Origin: Rhizosphaericola mali
GTDB lineage: Bacteria; Bacteroidota; Bacteroidia; Chitinophagales; Chitinophagaceae
DNA length: 64,000 bases
NCBI RefSeq assembly: GCF_004337365.2
Contig: NZ_CP044016.1
Location: forward strand, 1,550,001-1,614,000
Direction of reading: 5' to 3'
Shown here: positions 54,958 through 63,987 of the stretch, in pieces
Layout of the letters: each line of letters opens with the position of its first letter
How positions within the stretch are numbered: position 1 is the first letter of the stretch
Notes under the pieces: generated by a model
What the model was told of the DNA's origin: nothing
Databases searched by the model: none
Seen by the model: only the letters and a program-made list of their open reading frames with translations
Position numbers and translations under genes: made by a program

Positions 54958-56010
54958 TTAATTTAAAGTCGCCATATCAATCACAAAACGATAATGCACA
55001 TCGCCTTTTTCTAGTCGTTCAAAAGCGGTATTTACGTAGTCAATATTGATAATTTCACTATCGGCAACGATATTGTGTTCAAAACAGAAATCCAACATTT
55101 CTTGCGTTTCCCTAATACCTCCAATATTGGAACCGGAAAAACTTTTTCTACCACCAACAACGTTGAAGGCTCCTATTTCCAATGCTTCTGGAGGCAGACC
55201 AACCAACACAACAGCACCGTCTGGTTTCAATAGATTAAGGTAAGTATTCACATCGTGTTTGGCAGAGACTGTATCTAAAATAAAATGTTGGGTACGAACA
55301 TATTTGGCCATTTGTTCCGCATCTGTAGAAAGGACGGCGTCATCTGCACCTAATCTTTTTGCATCTTCCACTTTCGACGCAGAAGTTGTGAAAACAGTTA
55401 CGTGTGCGCCCATCGCTTTGGCAATTTTAATCGCAACGTGACCTAAACCACCAATACCCAAAATACCTACATTTTTACCTGGACCTGCATTCCAATGTTT
55501 TAATGGAGAATATACTGTAATTCCTGCACAAAGCAATGGCGCGGCTGACGCTAAATCTTCAAATGCGGGCATATGCAAAACATATTTTTCATCGCAAACA
55601 TAAGTTTTGGAAAAACCGCCAAATGTATGACCACCAGAAATTTTGTCTTGACTATTGAATGAAAAAGTTACACCTTCATCACAAAATTGTTCTTCTCCTT
55701 CTGCGCAATATTCGCAATGTTGACAACTTTCAACTATGCAACCAACTGCTGCCATGTCTCCCACTTTGAAGTTTGTCACATGTGCGCCAACTGCAGTTAC
55801 ACGACCTACAATCTCATGACCTGGAACAATCGGCCACATAGTATGTCCAAAATCATTGTGAATTTGATGTAAATCTGAATGGCAAATACCACAATACAAG
55901 ATTTCAAATTCCACGTCGTGCGCCTGCACCTCTCTACGATTGATCGTTATTTCGTGTAGAGGTTCTGTGGTTGAACCTGAGCCGTAGGCTTTAATTTCTT
56001 TAGTATTCAT
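54958..56010 (-). CDS. Zinc-dependent NAD(P) alcohol dehydrogenase (second paralog)
   Basis: A 350-residue medium-chain dehydrogenase from ATG 56010 (MNTKEIKAYGSGS). YCGICHSDLHQIHNDFG, VPGHEIVGRVTAVG, structural CQHCEYCAEGEEQFC, GIGGLGHVAIKIAKAMGA and VLVGLPPEALEIGAF. Paralog of the gene at 50465. Upstream frame residues are not typical and the 37-nt motif lies 58 nt before this ATG. Confidence 0.94.
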   Translation of the reverse strand: MNTKEIKAYGSGSTTEPLHEITINRREVQAHDVEFEILYCGICHSDLHQIHNDFGHTMWPIVPGHEIVGRVTAVGAHVTNFKVGDMAAVGCIVESCQHCEYCAEGEEQFCDEGVTFSFNSQDKISGGHTFGGFSKTYVCDEKYVLHMPAFEDLASAAPLLCAGITVYSPLKHWNAGPGKNVGILGIGGLGHVAIKIAKAMGAHVTVFTTSASKVEDAKRLGADDAVLSTDAEQMAKYVRTQHFILDTVSAKHDVNTYLNLLKPDGAVVLVGLPPEALEIGAFNVVGGRKSFSGSNIGGIRETQEMLDFCFEHNIVADSEIINIDYVNTAFERLEKGDVHYRFVIDMATLN

Positions 56011-56067
56011 TTGTTTAGATTTAAAATAAATTTGATAATGCAAATTTCAATTAAGTCTATAAGAAAT

Positions 56068-56104
56068 TTGTTATACATATTACGGATAAAATTACCAATA
56101 TTAC
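56068..56104. promoter_or_regulatory. 37-nt shared motif upstream of second adh
   Basis: TTGTTATACATATTACG, a variable middle, then TTACCAATATTAC. The ATATTAC copies are at 56077-56083 and 56098-56104, 21 bp apart. It has the same orientation and nearly the same distance to the adh ATG as the copy at 49348 to its aldo/keto reductase. It also lies in the divergent gap to the LLM gene. Confidence 0.6.
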
Positions 56105-56242
56105 GTATTAGCAAAACCTTAAGAAAACGATGAGTTTCATAAATTATCTATTCTTTTTTACAAATGATTAATTTGGAAACAGAGGTATAAAACCCGAATT
56201 TTGAGTTAATTTACACATCGAAATAGAATAATATTTATACAA

Positions 56243-57265
56243 ATGAAAAAAATAGGTTTTCTGTCGTTTGGACATTGGGAAGAACATCCTAGTTACCAAA
56301 CAAAAACGGCTAGCGATGTCTTATTACAGTCGATTGATCTAGCGGTAGCAGCGGAAGAAATTGGTGTAGACGGCGCATATTACAGGGTGCATCATTTTGC
56401 CAAACAACTGGCTTCGCCATTCCCCTTATTGGCCGCTGTTGGAGCGAAAACAAGCAAAATTGAAATCGGAACTGGCGTAATCGATATGCGTTATGAAAAT
56501 CCGTTGTATATGGTAGAAGATGCAGGTGCCGCAGATTTGATTTCTGGCGGTCGCTTGCAATTGGGCATCAGCCGTGGCGCACCCGAACAAGTGATGGATG
56601 GTTGGAAATATTTTGGATACGAACCAAACGACGGTGAAACAGATTCGGATATGGGGCGACGTAAAGGTTTGGAATTTTTCAAAGCATTGGACGGTGTCGG
56701 TTTTGGGAAACCAAATCCGAATCCTATGTTTCCGAATCCACCAGGTTTATTGCGACTAGAGCCATATGCTGCAGGTTTGAAAGAACGTATTTGGTGGGGT
56801 GCAGGATCAAATGCGACAGCAATATGGGCGGCCGAACAAGGAATGAATTTGCAAAGTTCTACACTCAAAGACAACGAAAGTAACAAGCCTTTTCACGCGC
56901 AACAAGCCGATCAAATTAGATTGTACAAAGAAGCTTGGAAAAATGCTGGACATACAAGAACGCCGCGCGTCTCGGTCAGTCGTTCCATATTTGCGATTGT
57001 TAACGATCAAGACCGTATGTATTTTGGACACGAAGCACGTCGTGGAGATCAAGTTGGTATGATTGAAGCGGGCAAAAGTGCTATTTTCGGAAGAAGTTAT
57101 GCTGCAGAACCCGAACAATTGATTAAAGATTTAGCACAAGATGAAGCGATTCAAGAAGCGGATACTTTGCTATTGACTATTCCAAATACTTTAGGCGTAA
57201 AATATAACGTACACGTATTGGAATCGATTTTAAAATATGTAGCACCAGAACTAGGTTGGAGATAA
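56243..57265 (+). CDS. LLM-class flavin-dependent oxidoreductase
   Basis: A 340-residue luciferase-like monooxygenase: KKIGFLSFGHWEEHPSYQT, DGAYYRVHHFAKQLASPFPLLAAVGAKTSKIEIGTGVIDMRYENP, GGRLQLGISRGAPEQ and VSVSRSIFAIVND. It is a TIM barrel using FMN or F420 type cofactor; FMN is likely. Substrate unknown. Divergent from adh 54958, and the intact version of the fragment at 51601. Confidence 0.92.
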   Translation: MKKIGFLSFGHWEEHPSYQTKTASDVLLQSIDLAVAAEEIGVDGAYYRVHHFAKQLASPFPLLAAVGAKTSKIEIGTGVIDMRYENPLYMVEDAGAADLISGGRLQLGISRGAPEQVMDGWKYFGYEPNDGETDSDMGRRKGLEFFKALDGVGFGKPNPNPMFPNPPGLLRLEPYAAGLKERIWWGAGSNATAIWAAEQGMNLQSSTLKDNESNKPFHAQQADQIRLYKEAWKNAGHTRTPRVSVSRSIFAIVNDQDRMYFGHEARRGDQVGMIEAGKSAIFGRSYAAEPEQLIKDLAQDEAIQEADTLLLTIPNTLGVKYNVHVLESILKYVAPELGWR

Positions 57266-57287
57266 TTTATAGTTATAGTTTAACGTG

Positions 57288-57316
57288 AAAAGCCTCCAGA
57301 TTGTGGAGGCTTTTTT
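57288..57316 (+). terminator. Terminator after LLM gene
   Basis: AAAAGCCTCC-AGATTGT-GGAGGCTTTTTT; it also reads toward the convergent gene at 57336. Confidence 0.9.
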
Positions 57317-57335
57317 ATTGACAAGACATATTTAA

Positions 57336-57986
57336 CTATAGTTTGGAAACTGCAACTTCTTTTGTGATTGCTTTTCCTAAACCTCCAAACTCATTCAGAT
57401 CGCCAAAAACTTCTATTCTAATCGACTTATTAATACCACCTACTTTCACAGCATCAAAACCGCTGTCTGTAATTAAGTTTTCAATATCGTCATCAACGCT
57501 TTGGTCATCCGAAGCATAAAATAATACGTTTCTTTCTGGTGTTGCAAATGCCGCAGAACCCAATGTCTCCGCACCTAGTGTTCCAAAAGCTTTCACAAAT
57601 TTTGCATTAGAAGGAACCAACGTTGCAATGATTTCTCCGGAACTTTCATTTTCGCTAATAATTTTTTTGAATCCACCTTTTTCATCTGGCACAATAGGAT
57701 TTGACGGATCGATTATGATTTTTCCATCAAGTTCGGATGCGTGTTTTTTTAGCAACTCTTGTTCTACATCAAACCAAACAGAAAGAATTAGAATATCGGC
57801 TTCTTTAATGGCAGATTCTGTATCTGTTGCTGTTGCCAAAGATCCCAAAGTTTTCGCATAGTTATGCGCATCTTCCAGCTTCCTACTTGCGACGATTACA
57901 GGATGATTCCCTTTAACTAAATTCTTAGCTACTGCTTTTCCAATACTTCCTAAGCCTATAACAGCTACTTTTTTAATACTTGACAT
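57336..57986 (-). CDS. NADPH-dependent F420-reductase-like oxidoreductase
   Basis: A 216-residue NADP-binding protein from ATG 57986 (MSSIKKVAVIGLGSIGKAVA); another ATG three codons upstream is possible. Rossmann GLGSIG, VASRKLEDAHNYAKTLG, ILILSVWFDVEQELLKKHA, IIDPSNPIVPDEKGGFK and VPSNAKFVKAFGTLGAETLGS follow the Npd/F420-reductase (COG2085) layout. Bacteroidota generally lack F420, so another acceptor, perhaps a metal or flavin, is likely. Confidence 0.85.
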   Translation of the reverse strand: MSSIKKVAVIGLGSIGKAVAKNLVKGNHPVIVASRKLEDAHNYAKTLGSLATATDTESAIKEADILILSVWFDVEQELLKKHASELDGKIIIDPSNPIVPDEKGGFKKIISENESSGEIIATLVPSNAKFVKAFGTLGAETLGSAAFATPERNVLFYASDDQSVDDDIENLITDSGFDAVKVGGINKSIRIEVFGDLNEFGGLGKAITKEVAVSKL

Positions 57987-58134
57987 AATAAACATATAAT
58001 TCGTTAAATATTTAATTTCTTATACAAATATCCATTAAATAAGCAATGCAATAAAATGAACTAGTTCAAGAAATAGGAACGATTTATTTAAAATGTATGA
58101 TGTGATCGATGGTTTATCTATCAACTCAGAAATT

Positions 58135-58515
58135 CTAATCTCTCAACAAAATTTTCACTGTTGCTTCTTTTGTTTTCAAGGCAATCATGGGTGCTAAATA
58201 AGGACTACTAGCGTATTTTGATTTATAAGCTGCATCTATTTTAGTGTTTAGATGAGCATCAATGACAGATTCAAACACAACTTCAAAAGTATTTCCAGCC
58301 GCATATATTCTTCCTGCTTTTTGTTGCATTGCAGATTGATACCAACGCCCCTTTTTCCCATTATATGCGCGCACATATAGATTGCCATCGACAACGACCG
58401 ACCAGATCCAAGTTGGTGTCCCATACGTAACACCATCTGAGCGAAAAGGTGCGATTTTCAAATCGTCTGCTTTATTTATTTTTTCTAGTTCTTCTGTTTC
58501 AAATTGATGATTCAT
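58135..58515 (-). CDS. DUF2255 family protein
   Basis: A 126-residue protein with EEELEKI-type start, KIAPFRSDGVTYGTPTWIWSVVVDGNLYVRAYNGKKGRWYQSA and VYVRS-like AGRIYAAGN, the DUF2255 pattern (split-barrel, pyridoxamine-oxidase-like fold). It starts one base after the CMD gene stop, so it is in the same operon as cupin and CMD proteins. Function unknown. Confidence 0.85.
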   Translation of the reverse strand: MNHQFETEELEKINKADDLKIAPFRSDGVTYGTPTWIWSVVVDGNLYVRAYNGKKGRWYQSAMQQKAGRIYAAGNTFEVVFESVIDAHLNTKIDAAYKSKYASSPYLAPMIALKTKEATVKILLRD

Positions 58516-58516
58516 A

Positions 58517-59566
58517 TTATTTTAATTTGGTAAATATTTCCATCATTTTATTTGGATCTAATGCTTTCATATCTATTAATTTTAACGATTTTATCATCTT
58601 TAAAGTGGAAGTTTTATAGTTTTGAAAATGTGCCGTTTTAAGATGAGATTCGTATGCATTTATATTGGCATAGATTTCTACTATTTGAATTTGATTTGGC
58701 TTATCAACTGATGCTATTGGGAAAATGGAAATAACTCCTTTTTCTTTCACTAATGACAATGCCGCATTCTCATTCATAATCTGTAAATATTCTTTCAAAT
58801 ATTCCGGCAAAATATCCAGTTCTGCAATGCGAACTATCATATCTGTATCAATAACCGGAACTTCTGAGACTCCAATAATTTTGCGAATTGTATTGGCTTG
58901 TGTTTTATTGATCGTTGTTTGAATTATATCTGCAGCTTCTGCCAATTGATCATCTGTAATTCCCGTATTTTTCCCAATTCCAATATGTGCTTTCAGCTGA
59001 CCTTCGACACCTGTGATCGATGCCAATGCAGAAATCGTAACTAACTCTCTTTGCTGATAAGTTAAAACATCTACGGCGAAAATATCGGCAAATAAATGTT
59101 CTTTCAAAAATGCATCTATTCGTGGCGCAAACTCTCCGAAACCTGGCGCCGGCTTGCTTTGTGGCGTTTTCGTAATCTCCTCTAAAACTTTTATCCCTTG
59201 TTCGTATTTGTTAGGAACGTTATTTTCAACTATAATTTCCTTACCTACAATATCGGAAATTCCTTTCGCTTTTCTTTCATCCAAAACCGTTTTGAAAGTA
59301 TTCAAAGAATTTAAACTTCTTGGAAATCCGCAATAGGCGTATAATTGTGTCAAAGCCTCTTTAATCTCGTTGATAGTCAGTCCCGCATCCATACCTTCGT
59401 TTAACTTTACTTTCAAATCATCTAAATTTCCAGTAGCTGTTAAAGAGGAGATTTTTACCAAACTCTGTTGTGCTGAACTGAGTGTATTATTTTGTGCATT
59501 CATTGTTTGTACTATTAATAAAAATAAAATCAGTAAAAAATGAGATCTCCATTTTGCTGTTTTCAT
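58517..59566 (-). CDS. Exported double CMD-domain protein with C-terminal ABM domain
   Basis: A 349-residue fusion. Signal peptide (FLLILFLLIVQTMNAQ); CMD domain 1 about 40-110 (AGLTINEIKEALTQLYAYCGFPRSLNSLNTF); CMD domain 2 about 135-225 (YQQRELVTISALASITGVEGQLKAHIGIGKNTGITDDQLAEAADII); C-terminal dimeric alpha/beta-barrel domain of the antibiotic-biosynthesis-monooxygenase type about 245-345 (MIVRIAELDILPEYLKEYLQ, VEIYANINAYESHLKTAHFQNYK). The usual redox CxxC of AhpD is not present. An exported detoxification enzyme or electrophile binder; inference only. Confidence 0.85.
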   Translation of the reverse strand: MKTAKWRSHFLLILFLLIVQTMNAQNNTLSSAQQSLVKISSLTATGNLDDLKVKLNEGMDAGLTINEIKEALTQLYAYCGFPRSLNSLNTFKTVLDERKAKGISDIVGKEIIVENNVPNKYEQGIKVLEEITKTPQSKPAPGFGEFAPRIDAFLKEHLFADIFAVDVLTYQQRELVTISALASITGVEGQLKAHIGIGKNTGITDDQLAEAADIIQTTINKTQANTIRKIIGVSEVPVIDTDMIVRIAELDILPEYLKEYLQIMNENAALSLVKEKGVISIFPIASVDKPNQIQIVEIYANINAYESHLKTAHFQNYKTSTLKMIKSLKLIDMKALDPNKMMEIFTKLK

Positions 59567-59571
59567 TCTGA

Positions 59572-60081
59572 TTATTTTGATTCGTTTGCCTTTTTATAGT
59601 CCTCATCTGTAACAGGCTCAAACCAATTATTCTCATTGGTTTTCGGATTGCAGGCAATTGCTAAATGTGAAAACCAACTATTGGCGGTTGCTCCGTGCCA
59701 ATGCACTACATTTGGGGCAATCTCTACTACATCACCAACTTTCAAATGACGAGCTGGTTTTCCTTTTTCCTGATATAAACCTTCACCACCGACTACAATT
59801 AAGATCTGTCCGCCTGTATGACTATGCCAATTGTTGCGGCAACCAGGTTCGAATGTTACGTTAGACATCGGAACGTTCAAATCCTTGTTAGTTGTGATCG
59901 TTGCCAACCAAGATTTTCCGGTAAAATATTTAGCATAAGCCGTATTTTCCTCACCTGTAGGGAAAGCACTCAATTGTAAAACTTCGTTTTTCATTTTATT
60001 TTGACTTTTTACAGTATTGCAAAACATTACTAAAGTGAGCAATAGTATGCCAGCAATACTTGATTTAAAATTTAGTTTCAT
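59572..60081 (-). CDS. Exported cupin-domain protein
   Basis: A 169-residue protein from ATG 60081, with signal peptide (SSIAGILLLTLVMFCNTVKSQ) and a single cupin: NVTFEPGCRNNWHSHTGGQILIVVGGEGLYQEKG then LKVGDVVEIAPNVVHWHGATANSW, with metal-binding histidines. Genes of this type usually partner carboxymuconolactone decarboxylase proteins, as here (next gene, 5 nt away). First gene of the cupin-CMD-DUF2255 operon, divergent from an AraC regulator. Confidence 0.9.
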   Translation of the reverse strand: MKLNFKSSIAGILLLTLVMFCNTVKSQNKMKNEVLQLSAFPTGEENTAYAKYFTGKSWLATITTNKDLNVPMSNVTFEPGCRNNWHSHTGGQILIVVGGEGLYQEKGKPARHLKVGDVVEIAPNVVHWHGATANSWFSHLAIACNPKTNENNWFEPVTDEDYKKANESK

Positions 60082-60148
60082 TATCATTTTTGATAGGACA
60101 AAGTTAGAGCGACTAATATTCTCGATTATTACATTAATAACGCCAATA

Positions 60149-60164
60149 ATGTCAAATATGACAT
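60149..60164. promoter_or_regulatory. ATGTCA-N4-TGACAT palindrome between cupin operon and AraC gene
   Basis: ATGTCAAATATGACAT, perfect 6-bp arms, 23 nt before the AraC ATG at 60187. Candidate operator for the divergent pair. Confidence 0.4.
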
Positions 60165-60186
60165 ATATTAGTAGAAACTTTCACGG

Positions 60187-61014
60187 ATGGATAAAATCGA
60201 ATTACTAAGAATTTTATATTTGGAAATAAAGAAGGAAAATGATTTTCCTAATAACTTTCAACGGATTTACCATACGCACTTATATTGCCATAACGGTTCG
60301 ATAAAGTTTTTGTTTAATGACCAAAAAATGGAATGCAAATCTGGGCAATTTTTATTTTGGTTTGCCGAAAGCAGGTTGTCAGGCTTGCAATTTTCTAAAA
60401 ATTTTAAAGCAACTGTATTACTAGTCGAAAAAAAATTTTTAATGGATAATATTCCTGATCAAAGCTGGAGTATCAATGCGCAACTGCATTCAAGAGTTTA
60501 TCCTGTAAAACCCAATATTTCAATATTAGACAAACAAAGAATTTTGACCAATTTTAGTCGAATAAATGAACGTTTTTTGGATAAAGAACATAGATTTTAT
60601 GAAGAAGCATTGAAATTACAAATGCAAATTTTCATCCTTGATATGTGGAATACTTTTGCTAAAGAATATGAAAATAGAAAACATAGTTTGCAAACTGGAA
60701 CGCTGTACGAGCGGTTTATACAGTTATTGCAGGAATATTGTTTACAAAACCGGGAAGTTAAATTTTACAGTAGTCGACTAAATATCACACCAAAATATTT
60801 GAATCATTTATGCAAAATTCATTCTGGTATTACTGCTTCGGAATGGATTCAGCGGCATGCAAAAGAACACATTATCGTTTTACTTCAAAATAAAAACCTT
60901 AACATTTCTGAAATTTCTGATAAGATGGAATTTAGTAGCCGTTCCTTTTTCACGCGTTATGTCAAAAAACTTTTAGGTGTCACGCCCAACGAATATCGCG
61001 TGCGTTTGCAATAA
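60187..61014 (+). CDS. AraC-family regulator divergent from cupin operon
   Basis: A 275-residue regulator. N-terminal ligand half (FPNNFQRIYHTHLYCHNGSIKFLFNDQKMECKSGQFLFW) of cupin type; C-terminal HTH with VKFYSSRLNITPKYLNHLCKIHSGI and NISEISDKMEFSSRSFFTRYVKKLLGVTPNEYR. It probably controls the cupin-CMD operon (divergent gap about 105 nt) and perhaps the TetX-like gene that follows it. Confidence 0.9.
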   Translation: MDKIELLRILYLEIKKENDFPNNFQRIYHTHLYCHNGSIKFLFNDQKMECKSGQFLFWFAESRLSGLQFSKNFKATVLLVEKKFLMDNIPDQSWSINAQLHSRVYPVKPNISILDKQRILTNFSRINERFLDKEHRFYEEALKLQMQIFILDMWNTFAKEYENRKHSLQTGTLYERFIQLLQEYCLQNREVKFYSSRLNITPKYLNHLCKIHSGITASEWIQRHAKEHIIVLLQNKNLNISEISDKMEFSSRSFFTRYVKKLLGVTPNEYRVRLQ

Positions 61015-61082
61015 AAAACGTCTGATTTTTACAATTTTAAAATTGTTGCTCGTACTAGTTTTGCATCTATAAATAAAAAAAT

Positions 61083-62246
61083 ATGTTATTAGACAATAAA
61101 AAAGTTGCGATTGTGGGTGGCGGACCCGCAGGATTGACTTTGGCTAGATTGCTACAACAATCTGGTGTATACGTAAATGTTTACGAACGAGACTTGGACA
61201 AAAATGCGAGAGTACAAGGTGCACCGTTGGATTTGCACGACGAGTCGGGATTGGCAGCTTTACGAAAAGCCAATTTGCTGGAGAAATTCAAGGAAAACTA
61301 TATGGTTGGTGCGGATCGTGAGAAAATTATGAATCCAAATGGAAACGTTTTTTTCAGTGATCACGAGAAAAATTTGACGGAGGATTTTGGAAAAGAACAT
61401 TTTCGTCCGGAGATTGATCGTGGCGTTTTGCGAAGAATTTTGTTGGATGCTTTAGAAACCGAAACCGTAGTTTGGAACAGTCATTTTTTGTCGATGGAAA
61501 AGCAAGGCGCAGGTTGGCTATTGCATTTTAAAAATGCAGATACGCAATATGCGGATTTGGTGATTGCTGCGGATGGCGCCAATTCAAAAATTCGACCTTA
61601 CGTTACAGACATCAAAGCGATCTATAGCGGCATTACGATGCTAGAAGGCAATATTGCAGACGCCAAAAATAATGCGCCCAATATATATGAAATGTTGAAT
61701 GGCGGTAAAATTATGGCGTTTGGAAATGGTCAAAATATTTTGATGGGACAAAAGGGAAAAGGCGAAATTGGTTATTATATTAGTTTTAAAACGGACGAAA
61801 ATTGGCACAAAACGATTGGTATTGATTTTACGGACAAAACACAAGTTTCTAATTGGTTCCAAAAGGCTTATGCAACTTGGAATCCGATGTGGTATGAACT
61901 ATTTGAAAACGTGTTGCTACCATTTATCCCGCGTCCGATTTACTATATGCCATTTGACCAAACTTGGTCGTCGCAATCAAACGTTACTATGATAGGCGAT
62001 GCGGCGCACGTGATGTCTCCATTTGCTGGAGAAGGCGTCAATATGGCAATGTTGGATGCATTAGAATTAAGAGAATGTTTACTTTCTGAAACGCATTCCA
62101 GTTTAAAGCAGGCGATTGAAAATTTTGAAAATAAAATGCGACCAAGAGCAGCAACTATCGCTAAAAAATCTTTGGATAATGGCGAATTGATGCATTCTGA
62201 AAATGCATTGGAATCAATGATTGATTTCTTTTCGGAAGTGAAATAA
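61083..62246 (+). CDS. TetX-like FAD monooxygenase
   Basis: A 387-residue group A flavoprotein monooxygenase. FAD motif VAIVGGGPAGLTLARLLQQ, EIDRGVLRRILLDALE, VIAADGANSKIRPYV and GDAAHVMSPFAGEGVNMAMLDALEL. Its length and overall order resemble Tet(X), the tetracycline-inactivating monooxygenase of Bacteroidota. By my recollection of TetX, the substrate-contact Gln192, Arg213 and His234 align to Gly, Lys and Gly here, so tetracycline is not the likely substrate. Follows the AraC gene by 68 nt. Confidence 0.9.
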   Translation: MLLDNKKVAIVGGGPAGLTLARLLQQSGVYVNVYERDLDKNARVQGAPLDLHDESGLAALRKANLLEKFKENYMVGADREKIMNPNGNVFFSDHEKNLTEDFGKEHFRPEIDRGVLRRILLDALETETVVWNSHFLSMEKQGAGWLLHFKNADTQYADLVIAADGANSKIRPYVTDIKAIYSGITMLEGNIADAKNNAPNIYEMLNGGKIMAFGNGQNILMGQKGKGEIGYYISFKTDENWHKTIGIDFTDKTQVSNWFQKAYATWNPMWYELFENVLLPFIPRPIYYMPFDQTWSSQSNVTMIGDAAHVMSPFAGEGVNMAMLDALELRECLLSETHSSLKQAIENFENKMRPRAATIAKKSLDNGELMHSENALESMIDFFSEVK

Positions 62247-62400
62247 AAAACTTTTATTTTGAAATTATAGTTACCTTCACACTCGAAACAATAAAGCAAA
62301 TAATAAAAAAATGTAGGATTTAATTTCTTTCAACATCATTTATAGAAAAGGAAAAAGAGATTGTCTTTTATCCATTGTTTATCTATTAAAGAAAGAAATT

Positions 62401-63987
62401 ATGCTTTATTTACAGAATGTTTCTTACACATTTCCCAATAAACATTTATTATTTAGCGGACTCAATTTGTCCATTAAAAAAGGCGAAAAAATTGCATTGG
62501 TTGGCAATAATGGAGTTGGTAAATCCACTTTATTACAATTAATTACCAGACAAATAATTCCGTCTGAAGGTCAGATATTCTGCAATGCCAAACTATATAC
62601 CGTACCGCAACATTTTGGGCAACTCAATGATTTATCCATAGAAGATGCGTTGCAGATTTCGTCCAAACTAAAAGCTTTGCACGCTATTTTGGATGGCGAT
62701 GCATCTGTGGAAAACTACGACGCATTGGCGGATGATTGGGATATTGAGCATCGTGTTTTGGAAGCTTTACAGGATTGGCATTTACCTGAATTGGATCTAA
62801 CCAAAAAGCTTTCTAGCTTGAGTGGCGGACAAAAAACAAAATTGTTTTTGGCGGGCATTAAAATCCATCAACCGGATTTGGTGATAATGGACGAGCCGAG
62901 TAATCATTTGGACTCTACATCGCGGGAACAATTGTACCAATATATTTCCCACACCAACCAAACATTGATAGTTGTAAGTCATGACCGAACATTGCTCAAT
63001 TTACTACTCAAAATTTGTGAACTAACACCAACTGGCATCAAATTGTACGGTGGAAACTATCAATTTTTCAAAGAACAAAAAGCATTGGAATTGACCGCAT
63101 TGTCGGAAGATGTTTTGGAAAAAGAAAAAGCTATTCGCAAAGCTAAAGACAAGGAACGCGAGACTTCAGAACGCCAACAAAAACTAGATGCACGCGGCAA
63201 AGGAAAGCAAGCAAAATCAGGCGTAGCGAGGATTATGATGAATACGCTTCGTAATAGTGCTGAAAATAGTACGGCAAAATTGAAAGATACACACGCACAA
63301 AAAATTGGTGGTTTGCAATCTGAATTGAAAGATTTACGTGCGGGAATTCCAGCTTTGGATCAGATGAAATTTCAGTTTGATTATTCCAATTTACATAAAG
63401 GAAAAACATTAGTTAGAGCCTTAAATATCAACTATAGTTTTGGAACAAAAAAACTGTGGAGCAACCCATTAAATTTTGAAATATTAAGTGGTGAACGTAT
63501 TGCCATCACTGGAAACAACGGCAGTGGTAAGACAACTTTGATTCAATTGATATTGGGAAAATTACAAGCTTGCGAAGGTGAGATTTTTCGATTTTACAAT
63601 GCAATAATTTATATAGATCAGGATTATTCCGTTTTGCAAAATCAACTCTCCGTTTTCCAACAAGCGGAAAGTTTTAATTCTGGTCATTTAGAAGGACATG
63701 AAATCAAAATTCGTCTCAATAGATTTTTATTTCACAAAGATGATTGGGACAAAACTTGTGCGCAATTGAGTGGTGGCGAGCGTATGCGTTTGCTATTGTG
63801 TTGCTTGACGATACAACGAAATGCACCGGACATTATCATTTTGGATGAACCAACAAACAATCTCGATATTCAAAATGTGGACATACTGACTGCCGCCATC
63901 AAAGATTATCAAGGAACTTTAATAGTCATTTCGCACGACGAAGTGTTTAAAAAAGAAATTGGCATTCATCGAAATATTCAATTATGA
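62401..63987 (+). CDS. ABC-F family ATPase
   Basis: A 528-residue soluble protein with two ABC cassettes and no membrane part. First cassette: GNNGVGKST near 35-43, LSGGQKTKL, LVIMDEPSNHLD. Charged linker with KEKAIRKAKDKERETSERQQKLDARGKG and a second cassette: GNNGSGKTT, LSGGERMRL and IIILDEPTNNLDI. ABC-F proteins act on the ribosome; some protect against antibiotics. The linker (about residues 225-300) is moderate in length. A resistance role is not shown. Confidence 0.9.
   Translation: MLYLQNVSYTFPNKHLLFSGLNLSIKKGEKIALVGNNGVGKSTLLQLITRQIIPSEGQIFCNAKLYTVPQHFGQLNDLSIEDALQISSKLKALHAILDGDASVENYDALADDWDIEHRVLEALQDWHLPELDLTKKLSSLSGGQKTKLFLAGIKIHQPDLVIMDEPSNHLDSTSREQLYQYISHTNQTLIVVSHDRTLLNLLLKICELTPTGIKLYGGNYQFFKEQKALELTALSEDVLEKEKAIRKAKDKERETSERQQKLDARGKGKQAKSGVARIMMNTLRNSAENSTAKLKDTHAQKIGGLQSELKDLRAGIPALDQMKFQFDYSNLHKGKTLVRALNINYSFGTKKLWSNPLNFEILSGERIAITGNNGSGKTTLIQLILGKLQACEGEIFRFYNAIIYIDQDYSVLQNQLSVFQQAESFNSGHLEGHEIKIRLNRFLFHKDDWDKTCAQLSGGERMRLLLCCLTIQRNAPDIIILDEPTNNLDIQNVDILTAAIKDYQGTLIVISHDEVFKKEIGIHRNIQL

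Noticed and set aside
61083-62246. A tetracycline resistance gene tet(X).
   Set aside because: Key substrate-contact residues differ, so calling resistance is not justified.
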